This document shows, piece after piece, positions 49,113-56,705 of a stretch of DNA of 64,000 nucleotides; position 1 is the stretch's first letter; each line of letters starts with the position of its first letter. This DNA is from Rhodospirillaceae bacterium (lineage in GTDB: Bacteria > Pseudomonadota > Alphaproteobacteria > Rhodospirillales > Rhodospirillaceae). The notes beneath the pieces are model-generated. The model had not been told where the DNA came from, did not search any database, and worked only from the letters and a program-made list of their open reading frames with translations. The stretch spans positions 50,463 through 114,462 of the forward strand of contig JABJAH010000018.1 in assembly GCA_018666155.1 (NCBI GenBank), read 5' to 3'. Made by a program: the position numbers and the translations under genes.

Positions 49113-49739
49113 ATGATGTTATCCGCATTTGATTCGACGAAACTTGAGAATGCTTTGGGCGCGTTGGACCAAGCTCTGGCGGCGCATCCGTCTGCACATT
49201 TGGCCTTTCGCCGTATCGCCGACACCGTCTGTTTGGCGCCGAACCTGACAGCAGATTTGCATGCCGGTCACGACAAAGCCGTTCGTCTCGGTTCGGCGCT
49301 TGGCATCCCCTTGCAGGATTCCGATCCCGCCGATGGATTCAGTTGGGATGGTGGAGCAGTAGCAAGTCAGACAGAGACAGCGGTGCTATTGCACGAATTC
49401 GCCCACTGGCAGATCGCACCACCCGAGCGTCGAGTACTGCCAGATTTCGGTTTAGGGGCCGGCCCCGAGACTGGGTATAAGGACAAGGCAGAGGCTGCAT
49501 GCTGTGTTGATGAGGCCACCAAAGAACGGGAAGAGGACTTAGCGTCTCTGCTCGGCATACTTTGGGAGGTTGAAATCGGTGGTCCGGCGATCATCGCGTT
49601 TTGTGAGCAGAATTGGCTAGAGCTCCATGATCGTCCTGGCACATCACGTCATTTTGTTTCTGTATTTGACGAGCTCGTCGCGCGCCACCTGATCGATGAC
49701 GCTGGACGCCCGCTCACCGTCTTGGCGGAAGCGGTCTAG
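49113..49739 (+). CDS. EpmC-like (elongation factor P hydroxylase family) HExxH protein
   Basis: A 208-residue protein whose best match by reading is E. coli EpmC/YfcM, the enzyme that hydroxylates the modified lysine of elongation factor P. The shared block is LLHEFAHWQIAPPERRVLPDFG (about 92-113): HE-x-x-HW, then IA, then RR-x-L-x-DFG, with the metal-binding His94, Glu95 and His98. The N-terminal half lacks clear similarity. Length is comparable (E. coli 182). No epmA or epmB is in the window. The divergent neighbour starts 72 bp away. If the assignment is wrong, it is still a likely metal-dependent HExxH enzyme. Confidence 0.6.
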   Translation: MMLSAFDSTKLENALGALDQALAAHPSAHLAFRRIADTVCLAPNLTADLHAGHDKAVRLGSALGIPLQDSDPADGFSWDGGAVASQTETAVLLHEFAHWQIAPPERRVLPDFGLGAGPETGYKDKAEAACCVDEATKEREEDLASLLGILWEVEIGGPAIIAFCEQNWLELHDRPGTSRHFVSVFDELVARHLIDDAGRPLTVLAEAV

Positions 49740-50905
49740 TTCCAGCGGCCGTCCGGATAGTACCGCGTGGCTGCCTCCTTCATGGTCTCTGGTAGGCCGT
49801 CCAAATATTCACCCGGGCCAAACCGGGCGCGATAGGCGTCGAAGACCGGGCGATATATGTCCATTTTCCAGTCAGGCAACGTGCGTCGCTCGCGGTGCGC
49901 TGCCAGCGGTATTTTTGCCCGTACAATTTCTTCATGAGGTCCCCAGGCTTTGGCCAAGGGCGTTCCGTTGGGCCCGATAATCTGGGTGACCCCAAAGCCA
50001 CCCGCAGCATCGGCAAAGTAGCGGTTACCCGGGCTGATCGAATTGGACACAATCGACGTGAAGTAGCCGTTATACCGCGATGTCATGACGGCATCGTCCG
50101 TCGGGTTTGACCCCGAGGCTTGACGGATACAAAGCTCACATCCTTTTAAGGCCATGCTGGCATAGAGAAGCGGGTCGTTTTGAACTCCTGTGATGCAAAT
50201 GTTCCCGACCTCAGTTCGCGCAACTGGGATGACTTCGTCCCAGCCGTACATCTCCACGTAACGTGGCAACACGTCGTACACCGTTGTTGTGATGAGCTCG
50301 AACGCTGGGTTGAGTCCATGGCCGCCGCGCGCCTTCCAATGTTTAGCGACGATTTCGCCTTTCGGATTCATGAGCACGCCAAGCATGAGGACGTGGTCCA
50401 GCCAGTCGGGATCTTGGGCGTAACAACCAAACGTCAACCAGAGCCCATACTCACGCGCTTTCGCTGCGAGCACGTCCGTCTCTTTTCCCGGAATTTCGAT
50501 GGCAACGGACAACATCTCTTTCCGTGTCCAACCCGCATACCCAGCGATCGGGAATTCATGAAACGATAAGAGGTCAGCTGGTCCAGCCCAGTGGGCGTGC
50601 TCATCAATCAGGGTCACCATGCGTTTCAGATTGGCGGCGATCCCAGGGCGAGGGTTAGCCGGATCGACAGGCAGAACAGGATGTTGCACGCAGGCGTATT
50701 CAACTGAGTCTTTTGCAAGAGCGACGGTGTCGTATGAGCCTTCCTGTCGAACAGAGACTTGGTCTGTGCCCGGCGCAGCAGCGTTAACGGTATGGGGTGA
50801 GGACACGACGACCGCAGACGCTGCAAGACCACCGCCTAAAACGCCCCTCCTGGTCATGGACGGGCTTATGTCTCGCCCGTTCTTACGCATGGCGTTCTCT
50901 GACAT
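49736..50905 (-). CDS. Tat-exported nitrilase-superfamily (carbon-nitrogen hydrolase) enzyme
   Basis: A 389-residue C-N hydrolase with a Tat signal (MTRRGVLGGGLAASAVVV, about 17-34). Start ATG 50905 has GGAG eight bases upstream; a TTG at 50923 is less likely. The catalytic triad of the superfamily is visible: Glu in LLSFHEFPIAGY, Lys in AKHWKARGG, and Cys in VGNICITGVQNDPLLYASMALKG. The substrate is unknown; the family includes amidases, nitrilases and carbamoylases. An exported form is unusual because most nitrilases are cytoplasmic. Convergent, 4-bp overlap with the EpmC-like gene. Confidence 0.85.
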   Translation of the reverse strand: MSENAMRKNGRDISPSMTRRGVLGGGLAASAVVVSSPHTVNAAAPGTDQVSVRQEGSYDTVALAKDSVEYACVQHPVLPVDPANPRPGIAANLKRMVTLIDEHAHWAGPADLLSFHEFPIAGYAGWTRKEMLSVAIEIPGKETDVLAAKAREYGLWLTFGCYAQDPDWLDHVLMLGVLMNPKGEIVAKHWKARGGHGLNPAFELITTTVYDVLPRYVEMYGWDEVIPVARTEVGNICITGVQNDPLLYASMALKGCELCIRQASGSNPTDDAVMTSRYNGYFTSIVSNSISPGNRYFADAAGGFGVTQIIGPNGTPLAKAWGPHEEIVRAKIPLAAHRERRTLPDWKMDIYRPVFDAYRARFGPGEYLDGLPETMKEAATRYYPDGRWN

Positions 50906-50959
50906 TGTTGGTGCTCCAAGCAATTTGCCGGCTGTATTCGTAGGGACGCAGGTGCAGGC

Positions 50960-51979
50960 TTAGCTGTCCGGTCTGAGCCAATTCTGAAATTTCACTAACT
51001 TTTCCGTATCCAGATCGCACTGAAGCCGAATCCAACCTGGGTTGACGCCAATGCGGTCGGAACCCGGCTGGCCCCAGCCATAGACCAACGTTGGCCCCGT
51101 CTCGTCTTTGTCTTGTACGACGACCACCAACGTTTCCCGCTGCATGCCGTAGGACCAGGTGTTGCGGAATGTGAAAACCATCTCCCGTCCATCTCGATAG
51201 GTGAAGGGGTAGGTGCCACCCTGATCGTGGATGCGGACGTAGTCGATGGTGTTGACGGGCGGCCCACCATCTTTCTTGGGGAAATCGACCATGCAGCTGA
51301 ACCAGCGCGCGCGCTCTAACTGGTGCCAGGAGAAATCAGCCACGCCCTCTAATTGTTCATCCGTAGCAAACGAGAGGGTGCGATCCCGGAACCAATACCC
51401 AGTCTCACCGACGCGAAGTTGATAGTCGGAGTATCGCTTAGCGCTGTCTTCACCAAACACACATTCTTTGGTTTTCATGCCGCCAGCGAGGACGTCACCG
51501 TCTCGACGCAGGAAAATATCGCATCCGTCCAAGACCATGGTGTCGTCTCGGGTTAGCCCTTTAAGTTTTGAAGGGGCGTCATGAGCGCCGAGGAATTCTT
51601 CGCCGTCTTTGAAAAAGTGTAACTTAATCCGGATGGCACCTTCTTCTTCATCGGCGGATACCTCGTAGAGTCGTTGCCGGAAGATCGAAGAGGGGTCGTT
51701 GTTCTTGTATTCTTCGACGTAGAGAACGTATTCGCCAAAAGCTGGGAGGTCGACACGGCTTATTTGGCCGTGCACGCGTAAGTGCCCCCCTGTTTCGAGA
51801 GATTTTTTCTCGACATTGGAGTCGAACTGAAGTTGTTCCCGATTGTCATGGTCGCCGGGCCATATCTCCATGAGGGTTTCCAACTCACGCTCAACCAACG
51901 TGTATCGCCGGTCTTGCGCGTCGGCCTGTGCCGCAAACAATAGACAGACACTAAGCAGCGCGAGAGTTTGAATTTTCAT
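50960..51979 (-). CDS. Exported CpcT/CpeT-family protein with extra C-terminal domain
   Basis: A 339-residue protein with signal peptide MKIQTLALLSVCLLFAAQADAQ. Residues about 25-190 match the CpcT/CpeT (chromophore lyase) pattern: LETLMEIWPGDHDN, HGQISRVDLPAFGEYVLYVEEYKN, FRQRLYEVSADEEEGAIRIKLHFF, VLDGCDIFLRRDGDVLAGGM and TKECVFGEDSAKRYSDYQLRVGETGYWFRDR. In cyanobacteria this family attaches bilins to phycobiliproteins; heterotrophic relatives are unexplained. Residues about 195-339 form a second, beta-rich domain (WHQLERARWFSCMVDFPKK, GREMVFTFRNTWSYGM) that I cannot place. No phycobiliprotein gene is in the window. Confidence 0.7.
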   Translation of the reverse strand: MKIQTLALLSVCLLFAAQADAQDRRYTLVERELETLMEIWPGDHDNREQLQFDSNVEKKSLETGGHLRVHGQISRVDLPAFGEYVLYVEEYKNNDPSSIFRQRLYEVSADEEEGAIRIKLHFFKDGEEFLGAHDAPSKLKGLTRDDTMVLDGCDIFLRRDGDVLAGGMKTKECVFGEDSAKRYSDYQLRVGETGYWFRDRTLSFATDEQLEGVADFSWHQLERARWFSCMVDFPKKDGGPPVNTIDYVRIHDQGGTYPFTYRDGREMVFTFRNTWSYGMQRETLVVVVQDKDETGPTLVYGWGQPGSDRIGVNPGWIRLQCDLDTEKLVKFQNWLRPDS

Positions 51980-52069
51980 TGGAGCTTTCCCCGTTTATGA
52001 CGAGCCGAAGTCGGATTCACCCTAGGAGCTTGATCCCCCTCTGCCAATGCAATTGGGTCGGCTGAGACG

Positions 52070-53590
52070 CTAGTCTGTAAAGCCGAGCGTTTCGAAGGAA
52101 ATGATGTTGTTGACCATGGTAAAGCCCGTCACGTTGGGACGCAGACCCGCAACCTGTGCTGTCTCAAACATATAGACGGCGGGGTATTGATCTCGATACC
52201 ACGCCATAATGTCACGCCGCATCGATATGGCTTTGTCTTCGTCCCACTCGGTCATAGCTGAACGAATTTGCGGCATGATGGCTTCGTCGCAATACCATGG
52301 CTCGCGACGCAGGCAGGAATGCAGCCGGAGCGCACGTAGGCTGTCCAGTGATGGCCAAACCGGCCAGTTCATGGAAAAGGCGTCGACGTCGTCTGGCCAT
52401 GTGCCTTGGCCCAGATATCTCAGAAACTGTTGAATGGGTAAGGTTCGTATTTCCATATTGACGCCGATGGCTGAGAACTCGTTGGCGACGATCTGCAGCA
52501 CAGAAGCGCCGACGCCGATCCCATTAATCCCGTATGCAACAAAAGAAAATCCGTTTTCGAAACCCGCTTCTTTCAGCAATGCGCGGGCGCGTTCTGGGTC
52601 ATAGGGAATGGCGGGCAGGTCTGGGTTGAAACCAAGAGCGGCGCGCGGCACCGGCTGATTGGCAGATACCGTTGCCCCTTCCAGAAGAATTTCACCCACT
52701 GCGTCTCTATTCATGGCGAGGTTGAGAGCTTCCCGTACGCGGACGTCTTGCAACGGCGAATTGGGGCGGTCGTGAAGAATAAAGGATAGGCCCGAGGTTT
52801 CCGCAGCAATCCAGCTTTCCGTGTCTAGACCTGCAGCTTCTATAGTCGCACCGTCTTCCGGGCCGAATTCGATGGCGACGTCAATCCTGTTCGATTGCAG
52901 TGCTTGTATGCGCGCTGACTTATCCGGAATGGCCAATATCTCCAGCTTGTCCACATTCGGCGCCCGCCACGATGTTCGGACGGCCACCATTCTGGCTTCC
53001 GCTGGTCCCCAGCTCTCGATGCGAAACGGACCTGTGCCCACGGGCTCACGGGCAAAGCCTTCGCGTCCCAGCCGGGCCCATTGCTCTGGGTCGACCATCG
53101 GAAGAATGGTCAGGGATCGCATCAGCAGCGGATCTGGCTCGCGTGTCGTTATGTCTAGGGTCAAGTCATCGACCGCCACGGCGCCCTCAAAAGTGGGAAG
53201 CTCCCGACGCAAGCTTTCTGGCAAAGACTCTTCGCTGGCGAGGTAATTGATGGCGAAGGCGGCCGCGTCAGACGTAAACGGCACGCCATTGGAAAAGGTG
53301 ACGCCGTCACGGAGTTTAATCCGCCAGGTGTTTTGGTCGACCGCTTCCCATGAAACGGCGAGCCACGGTTGCAATGCGCCGGCTTTATCGATCCGCGTTA
53401 AACCATCAAAAAGCGCAGGCGTGAAATAGATTGTTGGTGTTGCGCCAGACCGAAATGGATTTCCAAAAGAGAGCGGCAAGCTCGAGATGCCCAGCCGCAT
53501 AACTGATTCCGCGGCGGCAGATAAAGATGGCGCAAGAAAGAGCGCAGCCATCAGAGTGGTGGATATGAAACGAGCGAGACTGCGGTGCAA
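52070..53590 (-). CDS. Family-5 extracellular solute-binding protein, copy 1
   Basis: A 506-residue periplasmic ABC binding protein (SBP_bac_5, DppA/OppA/NikA type). The start is TTG 53588-53590 with AAGGG at fair spacing; the signal peptide is RSLARFISTTLMAALFLAPSLSAAAE. Family motifs: FDGLTRIDKAGALQPWLAVSWE, WRIKLRDGVTFSNGVPFTSDA and EPVGTGPFRIESW. A conserved cysteine pair SC-x7-CDEA (in HSCLRREPWYCDE) is likely a disulfide. It is about as similar to the next two genes as recent duplicates would be. No permease or ATPase gene is adjacent. The ligand (peptide, nickel, haem or other) is unknown. Confidence 0.9.
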   Translation of the reverse strand: MHRSLARFISTTLMAALFLAPSLSAAAESVMRLGISSLPLSFGNPFRSGATPTIYFTPALFDGLTRIDKAGALQPWLAVSWEAVDQNTWRIKLRDGVTFSNGVPFTSDAAAFAINYLASEESLPESLRRELPTFEGAVAVDDLTLDITTREPDPLLMRSLTILPMVDPEQWARLGREGFAREPVGTGPFRIESWGPAEARMVAVRTSWRAPNVDKLEILAIPDKSARIQALQSNRIDVAIEFGPEDGATIEAAGLDTESWIAAETSGLSFILHDRPNSPLQDVRVREALNLAMNRDAVGEILLEGATVSANQPVPRAALGFNPDLPAIPYDPERARALLKEAGFENGFSFVAYGINGIGVGASVLQIVANEFSAIGVNMEIRTLPIQQFLRYLGQGTWPDDVDAFSMNWPVWPSLDSLRALRLHSCLRREPWYCDEAIMPQIRSAMTEWDEDKAISMRRDIMAWYRDQYPAVYMFETAQVAGLRPNVTGFTMVNNIISFETLGFTD

Positions 53591-53627
53591 AATTTAGCCC
53601 TTTTCGTATTTTGAGCGCGGTTGTCCC

Positions 53628-55118
53628 CTAGGGGTCAACGTCCAGGGTATCGTAGCTAATAAAGCCGTGTACGTCGTCATACCCGGTTACGCCGGGCCCC
53701 AGCCCTGCAAACCGCAATTCAGGCCACAGGAATATCGCAGCTGCGTTGTCTCGGTAACGGGCCATCAAACTCTGTTTCAACGCGATGCGTTTTTTGGTGT
53801 CTTGCTCAGTTAAGGCATCTTGAATCATGTCGGTCGCGCCTGTATCGCAGTACCAAGGTGCCGGCCGGTCGCAGGAGTTGTTACGGAGAGTTCGAATGAC
53901 ATCGATGATCGGTTCCATCGTGTAGACCATGCCAAACGCTTTGCCGTGCCACCCCCCGCGTTCGAAGTGATCGAACAGATGGGCAATGGTGACCGGCGCG
54001 ATGATAAGGTCGACACCAACGTCGCTCAGCGCGCCTGCCACGAGTTGATACATGGCGCTGTCGGACCCGTTGGCGCCGACAACTGCTTCTGCCGTCAACG
54101 AGAAACCATTTTCGTACCCCGCTTCCGCAAGAAGGGCGCGTGCACGGTCCGGGTCGTAACGAATGGGCTCAAGGTTGGGGTTGTAGCCCTCCGCCGCCGG
54201 TGTTGCCCCTTGGCTCGCTGGTACGGTTAAGCCACCGAGCAACCCTTCAATGATGGCCTCACGGTCGATGGCGAGGTTCAATGCTTGCCGGACGCGGATG
54301 TCATCGAGCGGGCTTGGCCCTTCGGTGAGGACAAATGAAATCGTGCGCACCATCTCGCTGCGCCAACCGAGAAACGTTCCGCCGGTCTGAATAATGGTTT
54401 CACGGTCATCCGGGCCCAACGCCAAGGCGATATCTACGGAGCCGGACGTTAGGCCTTGAACCCGCGCCGTTGCGTCGGGCACGGCGAGAATCTCTAAACG
54501 GTCGAGTTTTGGCGGCCGCCATGATTTTGGATGCGCGCGTAGGGTGATACGGGTCGCTTCAAAGGCTTCGACCATGAAGGGGCCAGTTCCAACGGGCTTG
54601 AGGGCAAATCCGTCGCGCCCGAGGGCGGCCCAGCTCTCCGGTTCGACCATATGCAACACGGGCAAGAACCGCGGCAGAATTGGAACAGGGATGTTTGTTT
54701 TTATTTCGACCGTATGGTCATCAAGCGCAGTGGCGCCTTCCAGGAAGGCCATTTCCGTCGCGACCGCTTCACCGGTTCCAGCTCGCCCGGTCAGATAATT
54801 AACGGCATGGACAACGGCTTCGGCGGTAAAGGGGTTGCCATTATGAAAAATAACATCGTCGCGCAGGTCCAAGACCCAGGTTAGGTCATCTGTTTGTGTC
54901 CACGTCTTCGCCAACCAAGGCTGCACGACGCCGTCTTTATCAATCCGCGTCAGGCCGTCGAATATAGCCGACAGGGAATACAAACTCGGCATGGTCATAA
55001 CGCGATAGGGGTAGCCCCGCCCCGGCGGCAACTCGTGAACAGCGATGCGAAGAGACTTGGCGTGACCGTCAGCAATGATCAAACAGAACAGAGCGATGGT
55101 GAAGAGGAATGGGCGCAT
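53628..55118 (-). CDS. Family-5 extracellular solute-binding protein, copy 2
   Basis: A 496-residue protein of the same type as its neighbours. The start ATG 55118 shares a base with the stop of the upstream gene (TAATG), so the two are translationally coupled. Signal peptide: MRPFLFTIALFCLIIADGHAK. Motifs: IFDGLTRIDKDGVVQPWLAKTW, LDLRDDVIFHNGNPFTAEAVV and KPVGTGPFMVEAF. The cysteine pair is SC-x7-CDTG (SCDRPAPWYCDT). It is the most diverged of the three in the ligand half. 37 bp before copy 1 in transcription direction. Confidence 0.9.
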   Translation of the reverse strand: MRPFLFTIALFCLIIADGHAKSLRIAVHELPPGRGYPYRVMTMPSLYSLSAIFDGLTRIDKDGVVQPWLAKTWTQTDDLTWVLDLRDDVIFHNGNPFTAEAVVHAVNYLTGRAGTGEAVATEMAFLEGATALDDHTVEIKTNIPVPILPRFLPVLHMVEPESWAALGRDGFALKPVGTGPFMVEAFEATRITLRAHPKSWRPPKLDRLEILAVPDATARVQGLTSGSVDIALALGPDDRETIIQTGGTFLGWRSEMVRTISFVLTEGPSPLDDIRVRQALNLAIDREAIIEGLLGGLTVPASQGATPAAEGYNPNLEPIRYDPDRARALLAEAGYENGFSLTAEAVVGANGSDSAMYQLVAGALSDVGVDLIIAPVTIAHLFDHFERGGWHGKAFGMVYTMEPIIDVIRTLRNNSCDRPAPWYCDTGATDMIQDALTEQDTKKRIALKQSLMARYRDNAAAIFLWPELRFAGLGPGVTGYDDVHGFISYDTLDVDP

Positions 55119-56614
55119 TACTCGTCTACGAAGTGAATGTCTTCGTAACTCACGAAACCGTTTACTTCAGAAAAGCCACGGACGTTCCCGCGCGTGCCTG
55201 CGAACCGAACAACTTGGTAAAGGTAGAGAGCGACCCACTCTTCGCGATAGAACCGCATCACCTCATGCCGCAAGGCCAAGCCCTTCTCGACGTCAAAGGT
55301 CACCAGCGCTTCATTGATGGTCGGCATGATCCGCTCATCGCAATACCACGGATGAACCCAGAGACAGGAGTGATTGCGCAACGGCCGCAGCACGTCGACC
55401 GTCGGCTCGGCGGCGAAAGTGACACCAAAGGCATCACCGTCCCAGCCGCCTTCCATGACGCTGCGAATCAGCTGGCTAACCGGAAAGGTTCTGATTTCCA
55501 TGATGACGCCAATGGCCGACAGGTCTTGGGCGACCTTTTGATACATCGCGGCGTCATTGGCGCCGGACCCGATGACACCCTGCACGACGAAAGTAAATCC
55601 GTCGGGGTATCCGGCCTCCGCCAAGAGCGCGCGAGCGCGGTCCAGATCAAAAGGGATGGGCGGCAAGTTTGGGTCAAAGCCGTAAACCACAGAGGGTGCC
55701 GGTTGGGTCGGGAGCTCCGGTATTCCAGCGAGCAAGCCATCAACCAAACCACGGCGATCGACCGCTAAATTTAAAGCTTCACGGACGCGCACGTCGTCCA
55801 GCGGGTTGCCGCGGCCGTGATGAAAATTGATCGCCCACATCGCCGCTGTCGGCCAACTCAAACCACGCCCTCCCGCATCAGCAATAACTTCGGCCTCTTC
55901 AGGTCCGAGCGCCAAGGCGATATCCATTTGGCCGGACAAAACGGCCTGGGTGCGGGCGTAGGCTTCGGGTGCTGCAATCTTTTCCATGCGCGGGATGGTC
56001 GGTGTGCGCCACGATGTTGGCACGGCGTCGTATTCAATTTTGGTCGCGCTAAATTTTGTTGGGTGATACGGCCCGGTGCCGATTGGCTCCCGCGCAAATC
56101 CATCCGCGCCAAGGCGTTTCCACTGGCCCGGCTCGACCATATGCAAAAGAGGAAGGGCCCGCGGAAGATGCGGCGTCGGAACCTTTGTAATGATTTCTAC
56201 CGTATAGGGATCAACGACGCGCGCGGTACGGACGAACGAAAACTCGCGGGCCACGGCCTCGCGTACTGCAGCATCACTCGTCAAATAATCGAGAACACTG
56301 ACGACAACGCTCGCCTCAAAGGGGACGCCGTTCGAGAAGGTCACGTCGTCGCGCAGCGTGATGCGCCATGTTAGGTCGTCGACCGTTTCCCAATCCGTCG
56401 CTAGCCACGGTTGAAGATCGCCCTGTGCATCGATACGGGTGAGGCCGTCAAAGGTTGCCGACCAGGTGTAGATGTGCGGCGTGCCGGTGTTGCGGTAGGG
56501 GTTGCCCAGTGTTGGTGGCAAGGCGGTGGTGCCGATGCGCAAAACATCTTGGGCGCTGGAATGCGCGACAACGCACAAACTCAATAGACAGACAAAAAGG
56601 ACATGCCGAACCAT
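55118..56614 (-). CDS. Family-5 extracellular solute-binding protein, copy 3
   Basis: A 498-residue protein, first gene of the three-gene run. Signal peptide: MVRHVLFVCLLSLCVVAHSSAQ. Motifs: LPPTLGNPYRNTGTPHIYTW, FDGLTRIDAQGDLQPWLATDWE, WRITLRDDVTFSNGVPFEASVV and EPIGTGPYHPTKF. The cysteine pair is SC-x7-CDER (SCLWVHPWYCDE). The gene starts 40 bases before the terminator of the receptor gene that lies upstream, so the trio has its own promoter somewhere at 56615-56645, or is read through. Confidence 0.9.
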   Translation of the reverse strand: MVRHVLFVCLLSLCVVAHSSAQDVLRIGTTALPPTLGNPYRNTGTPHIYTWSATFDGLTRIDAQGDLQPWLATDWETVDDLTWRITLRDDVTFSNGVPFEASVVVSVLDYLTSDAAVREAVAREFSFVRTARVVDPYTVEIITKVPTPHLPRALPLLHMVEPGQWKRLGADGFAREPIGTGPYHPTKFSATKIEYDAVPTSWRTPTIPRMEKIAAPEAYARTQAVLSGQMDIALALGPEEAEVIADAGGRGLSWPTAAMWAINFHHGRGNPLDDVRVREALNLAVDRRGLVDGLLAGIPELPTQPAPSVVYGFDPNLPPIPFDLDRARALLAEAGYPDGFTFVVQGVIGSGANDAAMYQKVAQDLSAIGVIMEIRTFPVSQLIRSVMEGGWDGDAFGVTFAAEPTVDVLRPLRNHSCLWVHPWYCDERIMPTINEALVTFDVEKGLALRHEVMRFYREEWVALYLYQVVRFAGTRGNVRGFSEVNGFVSYEDIHFVDE

Positions 56615-56645
56615 GCCCCGAGGGTAGGGGTCCTATCCGATCAGC

Positions 56646-56680
56646 GCAAAAGAAAACGCCCCGGCCGAAGCCGGGGCGTT
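56646..56680 (-). terminator. Intrinsic terminator of the minus-strand TonB-dependent receptor gene
   Basis: Perfect 11-bp stem AACGCCCCGGC / GCCGGGGCGTT (56655-56680) with a four-base loop, TTCG in the minus-strand RNA (a stable UUCG tetraloop), followed on the minus strand by TTTTCTTTT (56654-56646). About 25 bases after the receptor stop. Confidence 0.92.
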
Positions 56681-56705
56681 GACGTCTCAGGTAAGACTGT
56701 GAGGT

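Noticed and set aside
52070..56614. Nickel or dipeptide transporter operon
   Set aside because: Binding proteins alone do not define the ligand, and permease and ATPase genes are absent.
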